In this document: piece by piece, positions 26,735-40,000 of the stretch
Layout: each line of letters starts with the position of its first letter
How positions within the stretch are numbered: position 1 is the first letter of the stretch
DNA from: Parietaria judaica
Lineage: Eukaryota; Streptophyta; Magnoliopsida; Rosales; Urticaceae
Assembly: GCA_954871525.1 (NCBI GenBank)
Contig: OX940865.1
Span: forward strand, 11,670,606-11,734,605
Direction of reading: 5' to 3'
Length of the DNA: 64,000 nt
The notes under the pieces: generated by a model
What the model saw: only the letters and a program-made list of their open reading frames with translations
What the model was told of the DNA's origin: nothing
The model's database searches: none
Translations under genes and position numbers: made by a program

Positions 26735-27165
26735 AGACGTATGGGTGGTGGATGGACAACAGTGCTTCGTGACATCACCGAAAATCTTTGCGAAGTCAAC
26801 ATAAGTACTTTCCATGGAGATTCGGCTCAAGAAGAAGAACTAGAAGCCATCTTGGGGGCGTGCAGATGGGCAAGAAGCAGATGATGGAGAAAAGTGTGGT
26901 TATTCTCAGACGCGAAAGTCATTATCTCGACATGCTTGGATGAGAATTTTTCCCCTTGACTGGAAGCTTATGGGCTCCTTCGAGAGAATGTCATTTTTAT
27001 CATGAACTTTTGATGGTGTAATATTGTTTGGATTCCTAGGAACTACAATTCATTAGCTCACCGTATTTGTAAGTGGGCTATTAATGGTAAACAATTTGGC
27101 ATTCTCTCGGCGATGGACCTTCCCCAGCTATCGTGGAAGGAGTGTAAATCGTACACATTTTAATA
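26735..27165 (+). pseudogene. LINE-derived RNase H remnant, degenerate
   Basis: A plus-strand frame reads EAILGACRWARSR, stop, VWLFSDAKVIISTCLDENF, stop, and after another stop VWIPRNYNSLAHRICKWA. The order and spacing match the C-terminal half of the RNase H domain of plant L1-type retroelements: an Asp-containing SDAK block, then a block with the terminal A-H motif. It ends ILSAMDLPQLSWKEC. At least three stops interrupt it and the N-terminal domains are missing. It cannot encode an enzyme. Confidence 0.75.
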
Positions 27166-27169
27166 GAGA

Positions 27170-29385
27170 AGAAAAACTATTAAAGCTTATTAAGTCACTA
27201 ATTATATCTATACATTTAAAATTTAAGGTTTAACATCACTAATAAATTATATATTAGAAGAAAAAAAAAAATACTTAAAAGAAGCAAGTGAAAATTTGCC
27301 TATCTCCTTCCTAGGTGTGGTCATATTTATTTCTTTCCAAAGAAAAAAGATCGTTAAGATAGATCAAGCAATTCAACGAGATGATTTCTGGCCACATGCT
27401 TTTAAACGGTTGATGTGTTCTCACGTGACGTGCTGGACGAAATAGAGATTTCAGTTGTAAAATGACTCGGAGTTGTGATCCTTGAAAGCATATATGAGGA
27501 TTCGAGATCCCAAAACATATCAAGAAAACCGCACGCTACAAAGATAACAAATTTCTATTGAATTCTTATTTGCCATCTTTTTAGGTCACATTGTTTTCAA
27601 GGATTCCCAGAATTCGGTAATAAAAAACCTTGTAAAAACCAAACAAATAAGTTCAAGAGGAAACACGTTATGTATTCATGCACGAATATCATTCGTATTT
27701 TCTCGAACTTCTGCATCAATATATATATTATTTAGTTACAAAACTTATTTGATGTACTCACTGTAATTAGCACTCATGGATTCTTAGATCAGTTGGTTAA
27801 AAGTTACATTGATTGCATTTTCATAATTACATATATAAAAAGAGTACGTAGATGTGTGGGGTAACTAAATTCAAATAGATTAATATTTTAGTAAAACCCA
27901 GTGATCGATGGAATATAAGTGGATGAATTTCATCCTTAATTACTCTGTTAAATGCTCTTATCCATTTCAACTTTGATTTCTTCTCTTCACAAATAAACAA
28001 TACGCAATGGATGGCTGTCTTTAAAACACACATTTAAAATAATACATGATCAGCAAAGTGTTATGTAGTTCTTACCTATACCTTTTTTAGGTCTCACATC
28101 TAGTTAGGAGCCGGAAAAAGGCTTGCCACGATCCTTTTCTGCGATTTCCGCGATCCGGCAGTTCCAGTGTCTATGAGATTTTGCGACCGAAAAATTCCAG
28201 TCACGAGAAGTTCTGTTTTAAATAAATAAACATAAAAGTATAGCTGGTTGAGTATTCCGCGGCCATAAATGCCTCTCTATGATTTTGTTTTAAAATAAAA
28301 TATTGCGAGAAGGCTTGATTCAATTTGCTCTATGATTTGGCGGAAAAAGATTCCCCCTAAAAATTATTAGTTTTTTCCAATTTCGGCGGCAACAGGTAGC
28401 TAGGAAAAAAAATAATTATTTTTTAATATAAAAAATAAAAACTCAAAATTTTAATTCAAATTTGCTAAAACCATTCCAAGATTCGAATTTTTATTATTAA
28501 TGATTAGTATATATAATAAATAGTCATGTAAATTACTATTTTACAACAATATCCTGTCTGTATACATATAATATTGGATTACCATAATCGCTTATAAGTT
28601 TTTAATTCTTATGCAAACCTTATCGTATACCTATAAACTCTTTGGTACATCCATAAAAACCGTTGAGTAGATATTTGTTTACGGACTCTTAAAAGTTAAA
28701 ACTTAAAAACAGTGTTTCATGTGTAACATAATAGTTAGCTTCTGGTTTTGTGGGCATTGGATAAAATTGAGGAAAGTTAATCCGGGATTTAGGTTTTAGG
28801 TTTAAGTGATCTACAAATGCTAAATGAGTCTCTTTCTTTGGGGTATTAAAATAATCATCTTGGGATCATACAAATGGGAATAAAGGTGATAGTTAAATTA
28901 ATTAAGGAATATTTATTGAAGCATGTGATCATGGAATGAGAATCCGATGTTAATTCAAGCATGATACAGATGAAACAAAAGAACACACCCTTTTATAGAG
29001 TAATCTTAATTATTCCTGACCTAATCAAGGACACAAAACGGACCAAGTTTCAAAATTGTCCATACCATTACAGTTCTTGTATATTTATATACATATAATG
29101 CATGATAATACAATAATATTTAAGGATTGAAATATAGCGCCAACATATAATTTAAGTGGACTTGCCAAAAAAAATTTGACTTGAAGCCTTTTTTCCATGG
29201 AAAAATCCTATTCTACATGATGAAAAGTCATAGATAAATTGTTCTTAAATCTCAACATATAGTGTACGAAATGACTAAAAACAAAAGAAATCTCTCTTGA
29301 TAGTGATACTGACTGAGGGATGAACTGAAACTATATAACAATATACAAATAAAATAGTCATGTAAGTATGTATCTAGGTGAATCT

Positions 29386-29429
<44 letters not shown>

Positions 29430-30461
29430 CAGAATATCTAATTCTATAGCATAAACAAACAAATGTGGACCGTGATCATTTACAGTATCCATCAATATGG
29501 GTCAAGCTAGCTAGAGACTTGGTTTTCCTCATCAGACTAATGGTTATATCTTAGAGGAATTTGCGACAAATGTATTCAAAGTTTATAAAAAAATTAGAGG
29601 TCATGTGTCCAAGTTCCATTTGTAAAGGTCGAAGTACTTAAGTTGCGTAAAAGTGTAGAATTTGTATTTATGTTTTCGTTATGTTTTTTTTTCGTTATAG
29701 TTTTTAGTGACACGACATCGGACTCTGGTTTATCTGCTTTGTTACCTGCCTTTTTAGTATGAGGATACATGATAAATAAAGATATGATAACACGTCACCG
29801 TAAAGTAAGATGGAAAAGGTAAACAAAACTCCTACATTTTTATGCTATTATTTTGATTAAATTTATGTACATTTGCCGCTACTGTCTTTTGAATTTATTA
29901 TATGATTAATACATTCACATTAAATATTTCTAATGTAATTCAGAGGAAGAGAGAGGAGAATAATCGGAATATAAGGGAAGGGATATAAGGACAAGGAGAA
30001 GGTTTTGATATTCCTTGTTTGTTTCATGGCAAAGGTATGGGAAAAGGCCAAAAATAAAATAAAATAGGAGTGAAGGACGATAAAATAATGAGACATAAAT
30101 AATAAATTATACTAAGGACTGTGAAAATTAAATTTAAAAAGTAGGGTGTGCTAGAAAAGACACAACGACTCCGACAAAGATTTTGGCTGTACGGACAGAC
30201 ACGCCGTTCAATACATACTATATAAATATAAAATACAGTAATTAGATATTTTGAGGGAAATTTGTTTTCTCAACTCTCAACCTTTAATTTATAGATTTTT
30301 TTTGTTTGCAAAATGACTCTTTATTAAAAAAAAAAATTGCTTTTTTTTGTTTTAAATCTTTAATCTAACAATTCTGTAAAAATTCCTTTTATTTTAAAAA
30401 ATTGCTAAAATATATTATGTTTTTTTTTTTGAAAAATCTAAAATATATTGAATGTATTGTA
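27170..30461. other. AT-rich intergenic, no gene seen
   Basis: No coding exon, RNA gene or bounded element found. Imperfect (TA)n tracts occur at about 29389-29429. Confidence 0.5.
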
Positions 30462-30466
30462 ATATA

Positions 30467-31036
30467 TGTGAGTTTAAGCCTGACTTGGCTCAACTCCTAG
30501 CAGAGATTTCCCCACCAGGGATTTCCCCACCAGAGCTTGCCCGGGCAGAGAAGAGCCCGAGCAGAGATCTTCCTAGCAGAAGTTCTCCCACCAGAGAACT
30601 TCCCACCAGAGATGGGTCCGACCAGAGAATCCTCCTAGCAGGACTGGACCCGACCAGGAATGCTCCTACCAGAGATGCCCCTACCAGAAGAACTCCTAGC
30701 AGGAGTTCCACGAGCAGAAAGAGAGCCTAGCAGGCTTGCTAGGAACATACGACCAGAAGCCAAACTTGAGGAGCAAGTTTGGAGATTTGATACGATTTGG
30801 TTTCCCATTCTAATTAGGAAACGAGTAGATTATAAAAGATTAGATCGCGTTTATTTTAGGAAGTTTACCTAGGGTTTAGCTTTCTAGTTTCTCTTATAAA
30901 TACTAGTGTTAGTGGTCAATTTTTGTAACTCCATTATTATTGCAATTCGATTAATCAGAGAAGCTTTTTCTCCCAAATTTCTTCTTCCTTTGTTCTTCGT
31001 GTTCTTTGGTTGCAGATCCATTAATTGGAACCAACA
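30467..31036 (+). repeat. 5' LTR of the copia element
   Basis: 570 bp with TG...CA ends. A TATA-like CTTATAAATA lies at about 30892-30901, a plausible start of transcription of the element. The first 260 bp are built of a degenerate repeat with ACCAGAGAT/CCTAGCAG cores. The 3' half is pyrimidine-rich (TTTCTTCTTCC). Confidence 0.95.
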
Positions 31037-31037
31037 A

Positions 31038-31049
31038 GTGGTATCAGAG
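31038..31049 (+). promoter_or_regulatory. Primer-binding site of the copia element
   Basis: TGGTATCAGAGC follows the 5' LTR after one base. It is the standard plant copia primer site, complementary to the 3' end of initiator methionine tRNA. Confidence 0.9.
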
Positions 31050-31065
31050 CACAGTGCCAGAGAAG

Positions 31066-32097
31066 ATGTCGTCACAAAGCGAATCCACCGGAGGAGAATT
31101 GACGACGGCGACGAAGATCAGATCAAAGGAAGGAAGCGTGACGCTCCATTATCCGATGCTCACGAAGAGCAATTACTCGGTTTGGGCTTTGAAGATGCGA
31201 GTGAATCTGCAGGCGCAAGACGTTTGGGAGGCTATAGAAGGCAGCGATGTCGAAGGGCGCAAGGAGAGGATGGCACTCGCCGCCATCTATCAAGGAGTTC
31301 TGGAAGACGTCCTTTTCTTAATCTCATAGAAGGATTCCGCGAAGGAGGCGTGGGCGACGCTTCGAACCATGCACATGGGCGCAGATCGCGTCAAAGATGC
31401 AAAGGTTCAGACCTTGAAAAGAGAATTCGAGTTTATTCGGATGAGGGAAGGTGAGTCCATTGATGACTTTGCCATGAAACTCACGTCCATTGTTACTGGT
31501 ATCCGCTCGCTAGGAGACAAGGTGGAGGAGACCACTGTTGTCACGAAATTCTTACGAGCCGTGCCACACAGGTACATGCAAATCGTGACATCGATTGAGC
31601 AGTTCGGCGACCTCAAGACCATGACGGTAGAGGAGGTTGTCGGTCGCCTCAAAACCCACGAGGAGAGACTTCGGGGCTATGGTGACAGAGAAGAGGAGAA
31701 GCGCCTCCTGCTCACGCATGAAGAGTGGACGGCCAGACAGAAGAAAAGCGGGGGAGCAGAATTCTCTTCCAGTTCTTCTGGTCGGAGTAACCACGGCGGA
31801 GACAGCCGAGGACGTGGTACAGGTCGTGGACGAGGGCGAGATCGAGACACGCGAGGTCGCGGTAGTGGTGCACCCCGTCAGGAAAACACGACCAGGAGAG
31901 ACAAGAGCATAGTGAAGTGCTACAACTGTCAGAAGCTTGGGCACTTTGCTTCAGAGTGTCGCAGCAGGAACCACAAAGAGGAAGCGAATCTGATGAGATT
32001 CGATGAAGACCAGCCAGCCCTGATGTTTGCCGAACAGGAGGTGAGCCTGGACGGACAAGAAGACGAGGAGACGATCCTCGTAGGCGAGAGAGAGTAG
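31066..32097 (+). pseudogene. copia gag region (broken)
   Basis: Gag forms the particle and binds element RNA. The ATG at 31066 opens a frame of 87 codons ending in TAG at 31327. The same frame resumes directly, carrying the conserved gag helices (EFEFIRMREGESIDDF). An Arg/Gly-rich stretch follows, and then a CCHC zinc knuckle, CYNCQKLGHFASEC, near 31918-31960. The next stop is TAG at 32095. Only the stop codon at 31327 separates the two parts, so the frame is otherwise kept. Confidence 0.9.
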
Positions 32098-33846
32098 ACC
32101 TGCCCGGAGATCAGAGAGCAGACCTGGTCGGAATCCGAGCAGAGACCAGAGACCAGAGACCAGACACCAGAGACCAGAGAGCAGACCAACTCGGAGATGA
32201 TTTTCCTGATCGAGGACAAGGTTATTGCAAACCTCCTCGTTGACGGAGATCAGAAAGTCTCTACCGATGTCTGGTACCTAGACAACGGCGCGAGCAACCA
32301 CATGACGGGAGTCTGAGCTAAGTTTGAAGAGCTCGATGAGAAAGTCACGGGCAACGTGAAATTCGGCGATGGCTCAATTGTCGAAATTAGAAGCAGAGGG
32401 TCTATCCTGTTCGCGTGCAAGAACGGGGACCAGCGCCTCATGACCCAAGTGTACTACATCCCCAAGCTGAAGAGTAACATAATCAGCCTCGGACAGATGA
32501 CAGAGATCGGAAACACAGTGGTGATGTCTGGTCCCTATCTGAAGATGTGGAACAAAGGTGGCGACCTGTTAATGAAGGTGAGCAGAACGCCGAACAAGTT
32601 GTACAAAATTCTCCTGGAGACAGGCCAGCCCGTCTGCCTGATGGCATCCCTAGCAGACCCGGCCTGGTTGTGGCATGCGAGACTTGGGCACGTGAACTTC
32701 TACGCGGTCAAGATGATAGGCGAGAAGGAGATGGCCTTTGGGGTTCCCAAGATTGAACACCCCAACCAGCTATGCGAATGCTGCATGATCGCGAAACAGG
32801 CTAGAGTGCCATTTCCGATCAAGGCCAAGTTTCGAGCAGATCGACCTCTCCAACTAGTGCATGCGGACCTCTGTGGCCCAATCACTCCATCAACTCTAGC
32901 CGGAAGCAAGTATTTCCTACTACTTGTTGACGACTACAGTCGCTGGATGTGGATCTACATGCTCAAGGAGAAGAGTGGAGCCTTTGAAGTCTTCAAGAAG
33001 TTCAAGAGGCTCGTGGAGAATGGGTCAGAACACAAGATGAAGGTTTTGAGAACAGATCGAGGTGGAGAGTTCACATCCCAGCAGTTCGGAGAGTTCTGCG
33101 ATGAAGAATGAGTCGAGCGCCACCTAACCGCACCGTACACTCCCCAGCAGAACGGTGTGGTGGAAAGAAGAAATCGCACAGTGATGGATACAGCTAGAAG
33201 CTTGTTGAAGAGCATGCAAGTACCAGCGAGGTTTTGGGGAGAAGCAGTTAGACACGCGGTCTACTTGCTAAATCGTTTGCCAACGAAGGCGCTAGGAGAG
33301 CGCACTCCCTACCAGGCGTGGTATGGGAAGAAACCCCACTTAGAGCACTTGAGAGTGTTTGGGTGCACAACACACGTGAAGACCGTTGGTCCCCATCTCA
33401 AGAAGCTCGATGATAGGAGTCAAACAATGGTGTACCTTGGTGTTGAAGATGGAAGCAAGGCACACAGACTCTTTGACCCCCGACGCGGCAAGATCCAGGT
33501 GAGCAGAGATGTCGTGTTCGAAGAAGAGAAGAAGTGGGATTGGCGCGACGAGAATGGAGACCCCGAGCAGAACTCAGTAGAGTTAAAAGTCGAAGAAGAA
33601 GACGTTGCCGAGCAGGAAGGTACCCCTACCAGCTCATCCAGCTCGGGTACCTCTACCAGCTCGGGTAACCCTACCAGCTCATCCAGCCCGGGTACCCCCA
33701 CCAGCTCTGGCACTCCTACCAGCTCTGGTAGTCCTACCAGAGATTCCTGCCGGACACACCCAGAACACCCAGCCCAAGCAGAACAAGTTCGTCAAACTCA
33801 GGAGATTCGTCAATCAAGGATGGCCCACGAGGATTTCGTCCCCTAG
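32098..33846 (+). pseudogene. copia protease and integrase region (broken)
   Basis: The protease active site is present as WYLDNGASNHMTG near 32270-32310, with Asn where DSGA is usual, and is followed at once by TGA at 32314. The integrase has the zinc-binding HARLGH and CECC motifs (about 32680-32790). The catalytic triad is seen as HADLCG, TDRGGEF and VVERRNRT. A TGA at 33109 falls between the second and third acidic residues. After the core comes a Ser/Thr/Pro-rich linker made of short repeats (about 33620-33740). A 1-nt loss in a C run near 33843 shifts the frame. Confidence 0.9.
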
Positions 33847-35468
33847 CAGAAGTCTACGAAGAGTCTCAGGAAGTGGAGATTAACTTAGAAGAGTTGTCTT
33901 TGTTGTGCGCCGAGGAGCCCGCCAACTACCTAGAGGCAGCAAACGAGCAGGAATGGCAATAGGCAATGGAGAAGGAGCTGGAGTCGATCGAGAAGAACAA
34001 GACATGGGAGCTCACCGACCTGCCCAAAGGTCAGAAACCCATTGGATTGAAGTGGGTCTACAAGCTGAAGAAGGACACCGAGGGGAATGTCCTAAAGCCC
34101 AAAGCAAGGCTGGTAGCCAAAGGCTACGTGCAGAAGCAAGGAGTTGACTTCGAGGAAGTCTTTGCTCCCGTGGCGAGACTAGACACGATCAGACTCATCC
34201 TAGCCCTCGCAGCTCATCGAGGTTGGGAGATTTACCGCATGGATGTCAAATCGGCTTTCTTAAATGGTGACCTCGAAGAAGAAGTCTACGTCAATCAACC
34301 TGAAGGTTTTGGCGTCAAGGGCAAGGAGAAGAAGGTGTACAAGCTCTCCAAGGCTTTATACGGGCTACGTCAAGCTCCAAGGGCATGGAACATTCGCCTC
34401 GACAAGAGCCTGAAGAGTCTTGGATTCACAAAGTGCTCCAGGGATCAGGCAGTATACACCAGGAGCAGCAAGGAAGAAGTTCTGGTCGTCGGAGTTTATG
34501 TGGACGACCTTATAGTCACAAGATCCAGCTCAGGAGGAGTAGAAGGATTCAAGAAGCAAATGATGGCCGAGTTCGAGATGAGTGACCTTGGACTACTTTC
34601 TTACTACCTTGGTATTGAGGTAGAACAGAAGAAAGATTGCATTACGCTGAAGTAATCGGCATATGCGAAGAAGATCCTCATGCAGTTCGAGATGGCGGAT
34701 TGTAACCCGAGCAAGTATCCGATGGAGGCGAAGCTCCAGCTCGGGAAGGATGCTGAAGGGAGAGAAGCGGATCCCACGGAGTACAGACGCGTGATCGGAT
34801 GTCTGAGGTATCTTACCCACACCCGACCGGATATTTCTCACGCAGTCGGGATAGTCAGTCGATTCATGGAGAAGCCCACAAGCACACACCAGCAGGCCGT
34901 GAAGCATATTTTGCGCTACGTGAAGGGAACGACAGACTATGGGATTCAGTATGGAAGAGGCAAGGGAGCAGAAGAGCTAGTCGGCTTCACTGACAGTGAT
35001 TTAGCAGGTGACATTGATAATAGGAAGAGCACCGGAGGAATGGCGTTTTACCTCAACGGGAACCTGATCACTTGGCAATCTCAGAAGCAGAAGATAGTAG
35101 CTTTATCTTCGTGTGAAGCTGAGTTTATGGCAGCCACCGCAGCAGCATGTCAAGCTATGTGGCTGAGGGGAATTCTGAGTGAAGTGAGTGGAGACGAGCA
35201 GAAGCCAGTTACACTCTACGTGGACAACAAGTCCGCAATACCACTGATGAAGAACCCAGTGTTTCATGGTCGGAGCAAACACATAGACACTCGATATCAT
35301 TATATTCGCGAGTGTGTGGAAAAGAAGAAGATCATCGTGGAGTTTGTCAGCACGAAGGAACAGCAGGAAAACATACTCACCAAGGCTCTAGCAAGAGTTA
35401 AGTTCGCGGAGATGAGAGAGCTGCTTGGAGTGAAGAACCTCAGCTCAAGTCAAGCTTATGGGGGAGAA
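33847..35468 (+). pseudogene. copia reverse transcriptase and RNase H region (broken)
   Basis: The frame is shifted by one base from gag. TAG at 33960 precedes the reverse transcriptase, which runs from about 33966 to 34655. It has [21 protein letters not shown] and the catalytic YVDDLIV. A TAA at 34653 splits it from the connection domain and RNase H (about 34680-35460). RNase H has the TDSDLAGD, LSSCEAEFMA and DNKSA motifs. With no stop of its own, this last frame runs through the polypurine tract into the 3' LTR, ending at 35732. Confidence 0.9.
35455..35468 (+). promoter_or_regulatory. Polypurine tract of the copia element
   Basis: A purine-rich run, TATGGGGGAGAA, lies immediately before the 3' LTR. 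It is the usual primer for plus-strand DNA synthesis in this family. Confidence 0.85.
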
Positions 35469-36038
35469 TGTGAGTTTAAGCCTGACTTGGCTCAACTCCT
35501 AGCAGAGATTTCCCCACCAGGGATTTCCCCACCAGAGCTTGCCCGGGCAGAGAAGAGCCCGAGCAGAGATCTTCCTAGCAGAAGTTCTCCCACCAGAGAA
35601 CTTCCCACCAAAGATGGGTCCGACCAGAGAATCCTCCTAGTAGGACTGGACCCGACCAGGAATGCTCCTACCAGAGATGCCCCTACCAGAAGAACTCCTA
35701 GCAGGAGTTCCACGAGCAGAAAGAGAGCCTAGCAGGCTTGCTAGGAACATACGACCAGATGCCAAACTTGAGGAGCAAGTTTAGAGATTTGATACGATTT
35801 GGTTTCCCATTCTAATTAGGAAACGAGTAGATTGTAAAAGATTAGATTGCGTTTATTTTAGGAAGTTTACCTAGGGTTTAGCTTTCTAGTTTCTCTTATA
35901 AATACTAGTGTTAGTGGTCAATTTTTGTAACTCCATTATTATTGCAATTCGATTAATCAGAGAAGCTTTTTCTCCCAAATTTCTTCTTCCTTTGTTCTTC
36001 GTGTTCTTTGGTTGCAGATCCATTAATTGGAACCAACA
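35469..36038 (+). repeat. 3' LTR of the copia element
   Basis: 570 bp, colinear with the 5' LTR without gaps. The six differences comprise five transitions and one transversion. It is followed by the ATATA target duplication. Confidence 0.95.
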
Positions 36039-36192
36039 ATATAATAGCGTATATTGTTTATTTTTAATTAATTTAAGAAAAATATAAAACTTATGCCTTA
36101 ACGTAAGAAACAAGAACTCGTCGTCTTCTTTCTCCACCCTCAAAGAGAATCATAAACTTGCCGCATCATCGTCTATAGCGATCATCACGGCC

Positions 36193-36686
36193 TAGGGATG
36201 TAAATAAATCCTTGAATCTGGGTTAATATCCGAATCCTTATTTGATTTTAAAATTCGAATCCGTATCAGGATTTCTGATCTAGATTAAAATCGGATTCAC
36301 CGGATAAAACTTTTTAAAAGGGTATCTGGTATCCGGTTTTATAATTAATTATTATTTTCTTTAATAATTTAGGGGTGTACGATTGTTTGGTGGTTGAGAG
36401 TTGAGACAATATGATGTAAGATTTTTTGGTCGTTGAGACAATGACAAGATATGTACTAGATTTAGGATTTTTTGGTGTATGAGACAATGACAATATATGT
36501 ACGATTTTTCGGTGGTTGAGACAATGCAAGATATGAACCAGATTCGAATACTAAAACCGGGTCTTGAAAAAAGGTATCCGAATTTTTAGATGGATACGAA
36601 TAGTGATTTTTTACTATCCAAATTCCGGATCCTTATACTGGATAGTCCAAATAAAAAATCAGATATCCGCTCCGGTTACAGACCTA
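36193..36686. mobile_element. hAT-like MITE, about 494 bp
   Basis: It starts TAGGGATGTAAA and the reverse-complemented right end starts TAGGTCTGTAAC. Both arms carry GGATACC/ATCCGAAT-type repeats. Flanking 8-mers, TCACGGCC (36185-36192) and TCACGTTC (36687-36694), match at 6 of 8, consistent with an old hAT 8-bp duplication. An internal 60-bp motif (GGTGGTTGAGACAATG) is repeated several times near 36390-36525. Confidence 0.65.
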
Positions 36687-36699
36687 TCACGTTCTATAC

Positions 36700-38169
36700 T
36701 AGTTGTTGTCGTGTAGTTACATTTTCCGTATTTTTTTAGTTTGCATAGTCGAGTGTTTATGATCAGTTTAGTAAAGTAAATTACAATATATAAATATTTT
36801 TATTTGAAATAGATGGTATATAAATATACTATTTTAAAACTCTAAAACGAGCTAATTCCAAATTTATAAAATTAAAATGACTAAATAAAAAGGCATAAAA
36901 AAATATATTAAAAACACACTTTATATTCTAATTGTTCTAAAAAAATAGAGATACATTTTCCCAAAAATAAAAAATAAAGGGCATATAAAAAAACCCTATT
37001 TTAATTGTATTATTTAATGTGGCTAAAATAAAATAATAATAAGGTATAATAAGGTTGATGTTGATAAGTGACAAAAGGGTTAGGGTTAGCTATATAGCTC
37101 GAGATTTAAGGCTTTTTCTGTTGTCCGTTTGTGGCATTGAAATGCGGTCGAAGGGAATGTATAGGGAATAAAAGCATTTGCTATATATCTCGGAGAATGA
37201 TTTTAATCATTTTCTAACTTCATGCTATTGTTGTTTTTTTTATGTGCATATGCTCCTTCGAATGTTCATACTTGTTCTTGAAATTAATTAAATACAAAAT
37301 ATTGTATATTTGAATTAAATTGTTAGGTAGAGAAATTATCTTAACAAGTAAAATCTGAGTAGGTAAAATTAGCTAGATTGAATGATAGAAAAGGAAAGTT
37401 TAAATAGATCTTGGGGTTCTTTTTAGTATTTTTATTTTTATTTTGTGTTATAATTTTTATTTTTTAAATAATTTTATTTATATAATAAAAAAATATCTGT
37501 TAGATTTTCTATTTTATACTTGAAGATAGAAAGAAAAAAAAAAGGATCCCAACAAATGGAATTAAAGTTATATTGGTAAATAAAAATAGATCTCACTTTA
37601 GGGAGAAAGAAACACTTACTTGAAAATAAGTTACTTTTGAAAAAAAAAAAATGAAATTATGCAAGCTCTAGTATCATTGATCTTATACAAGAAGATCTTC
37701 GGTGAATATTAATCTTAAAAAGAACTAAACCTTTTCTTTTTATTTTTAAAATTGAAGGCGAAGACTTTTTTTTTTTACCGGAGCTGCTTTAACCAAATAA
37801 TTTTTTATATCCTATTCGACCATGTATTCTGAAAAAAAATAAAAAAATAATCATCTATACTTTCATCCTTAATAGTTCATTTATTTTTATTTATTATATG
37901 TACAATTTTGTATATCATACATTAATGATATATTTTAAGTTCCAAATCTAGGAAAATGTAATCATTCTCTTAGAGGCTTGAGGTTAGGGATCCCCCAACC
38001 CTAGAATTTGACTTCTTGAAAATTGTAACGTGTGGCTGTATAATTTAAATTAAATATCACGGTAAATTAATATTTAATTAGGAATTAATATTAGTTTGGA
38101 ATATTACTTGACATTATAGTATATTATATGCAAAAAAAAATAAAAAAATTACAAGCAGATATGGACTGA

Positions 38170-38214
<45 letters not shown>

Positions 38215-39127
38215 TAGTCTAAACTGTAATAATTAGTCCGTATTAGCTCTATATTTTATCATTTGATGACTGGTTATCGTCATCATTATTAACTTCCAGT
38301 CTTTGTTTTCATCTCTTTGTTTTGTTATCGTTTTTTTAGTTTGTTAACTATCAATAACTATATATATTGATCAAGTCTTGAACTCTTAATTATAGCCTTA
38401 AGTTTGTTGATTATTCAAATGATTAGAAACTAAGTTTTTTGTTTGATATCAGCTATTTATTCAGAGATGTATATTCTAATATAAATATGGTTCTTTCAAA
38501 TTAAGTTAATATTTAATTAATTAACCTTATCCCGCACGTATTCTAATATTTCTGAAGCTAATATGTATTAGAAATTAGATATTTAACTTATTTCCTTAAT
38601 TATTTTTTCTGTAATGTCAAATACATTATGTGGTTTGCTCATATATTTAACAGCATGTATACGGCTAATACAAGACTTATATATTTTTTTTACATACATA
38701 ATGTGGATGTGGAATCTTGTATGTTGTAAATTTTCAATTATGAAACTCATGGAGGCATGAAAGCGCCTATCGGAGAATGATGCGAGCCTTATAGATTTGA
38801 CGTGGAAACGACCCAACGAGAGATTAGATCACTTAGAGTGTCACCTTGAAATCTTCACCTTTTTTGCCGAATTCCGCCGTTTAGATGGTTAAAGCAAAAC
38901 TTTTCTATTACAACAATCTTTTTATATTGGAAAAAATACGATTTTTTTAATATAAATATTTCTTGCTTAAATTAAGGCTTTTACCGTTGAAACATGACGA
39001 GGAGTCCAAGACCTGAGCCTACGCCGCTTGCCCCGATACCACAGAGCCTCAAGCGCCCTTACTAAACACCCCCAAGCCCGAGTGCGCATATCTAGTTTTG
39101 CTAGCTGTTAATAGATATAATGCTTCA

Positions 39128-39161
<34 letters not shown>

Positions 39162-40000
39162 CTATTTTACTCGAAAAAATAAATTCCGAACAGATGAAAC
39201 TATTGTCAATATTAACACATAATCGTTTTATACTAGATTTAAAATGGTCAATCAATTAAAGACACAAATCAGGATTCCGTATCAGAAATAGTTACCAGTT
39301 TCAATTTAAAACGCATTCCTTATAAATAAAGACAACGTTGACGATGCATGATGATCAGAATATGCCCTCATAATCTATGTCGATACGTCACATATATACT
39401 CAACTTTAACATGATATATAATCATCCACACGCACGTTAATTATATATATGGCTAGACCAAAAATTACTGATTTGATAGCAAATTAATACCGTTGTAGAC
39501 TTAAGACTAATATTGTTAGAAAAAAAAGAGTTTTTTGCAGCAAAAGTACTCAATAGTTAGATGAAAGGGAAAAAGTGGAAGCATATATTTCTAATGTTGT
39601 CAAAAGTCTTTGGTACCTACGATTTATACTTTTGATAATATTAGACATAAACGTCGTGAAAAAAAAAGGAGTTAATATGCCGTTACATTTGGAGTTATTA
39701 TGAGCAAGTTTAGCGTCATGAAAACCAGAGTGACACATGAAATATATGCGTACACTCACTTGTTACTCTAGCAAGGCCCAAATTATAATTTTTTTGTTTT
39801 CTTAATTAATTGAATCTGCTACTGCCTTTTTGTGTCCCACTTTGAGATAAAGCAAAAGTAGAGAGGGAATAAAAAAGGGTGAAAAAAAGAAGAAATAAAT
39901 ATTTAAAGTAGAAAAAAGAGGGAGAGAAGAAAAAGAAGGAAAAGCAAGGCTAAAAATAAAAGATATAGGTAACAAAGACAAAGGTTCTCAAAACTCTATG
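36700..40000. other. AT-rich intergenic upstream of the bHLH gene
   Basis: No exon recognised. (TA)n tracts at about 38178-38212 and 39131-39159. A GC-richer patch at 38990-39090 has no sustained frame. The last few hundred bases belong to the promoter of the bHLH gene. Confidence 0.5.

Larger units (their letters stand above)
30467..36038 (+). mobile_element. Ty1-copia LTR retrotransposon, full length but coding-defective
   Basis: The element is 5,572 bp. Identical-length LTRs (570 bp) begin TGTGAG and end CCAACA, and it is flanked by a 5-bp duplication, ATATA (30462-30466 and 36039-36043). The domain order gag - protease - integrase - reverse transcriptase - RNase H defines Ty1-copia. The two LTRs differ at 6 positions by my count (about 1%), so the insertion is recent on an evolutionary scale. 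The gag-pol frame is broken by stops at 31327, 32095, 32314, 33109, 33960 and 34653, and by a 1-nt frameshift near 33843. It is therefore non-autonomous now, although all domains are recognisable. Confidence 0.95.
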
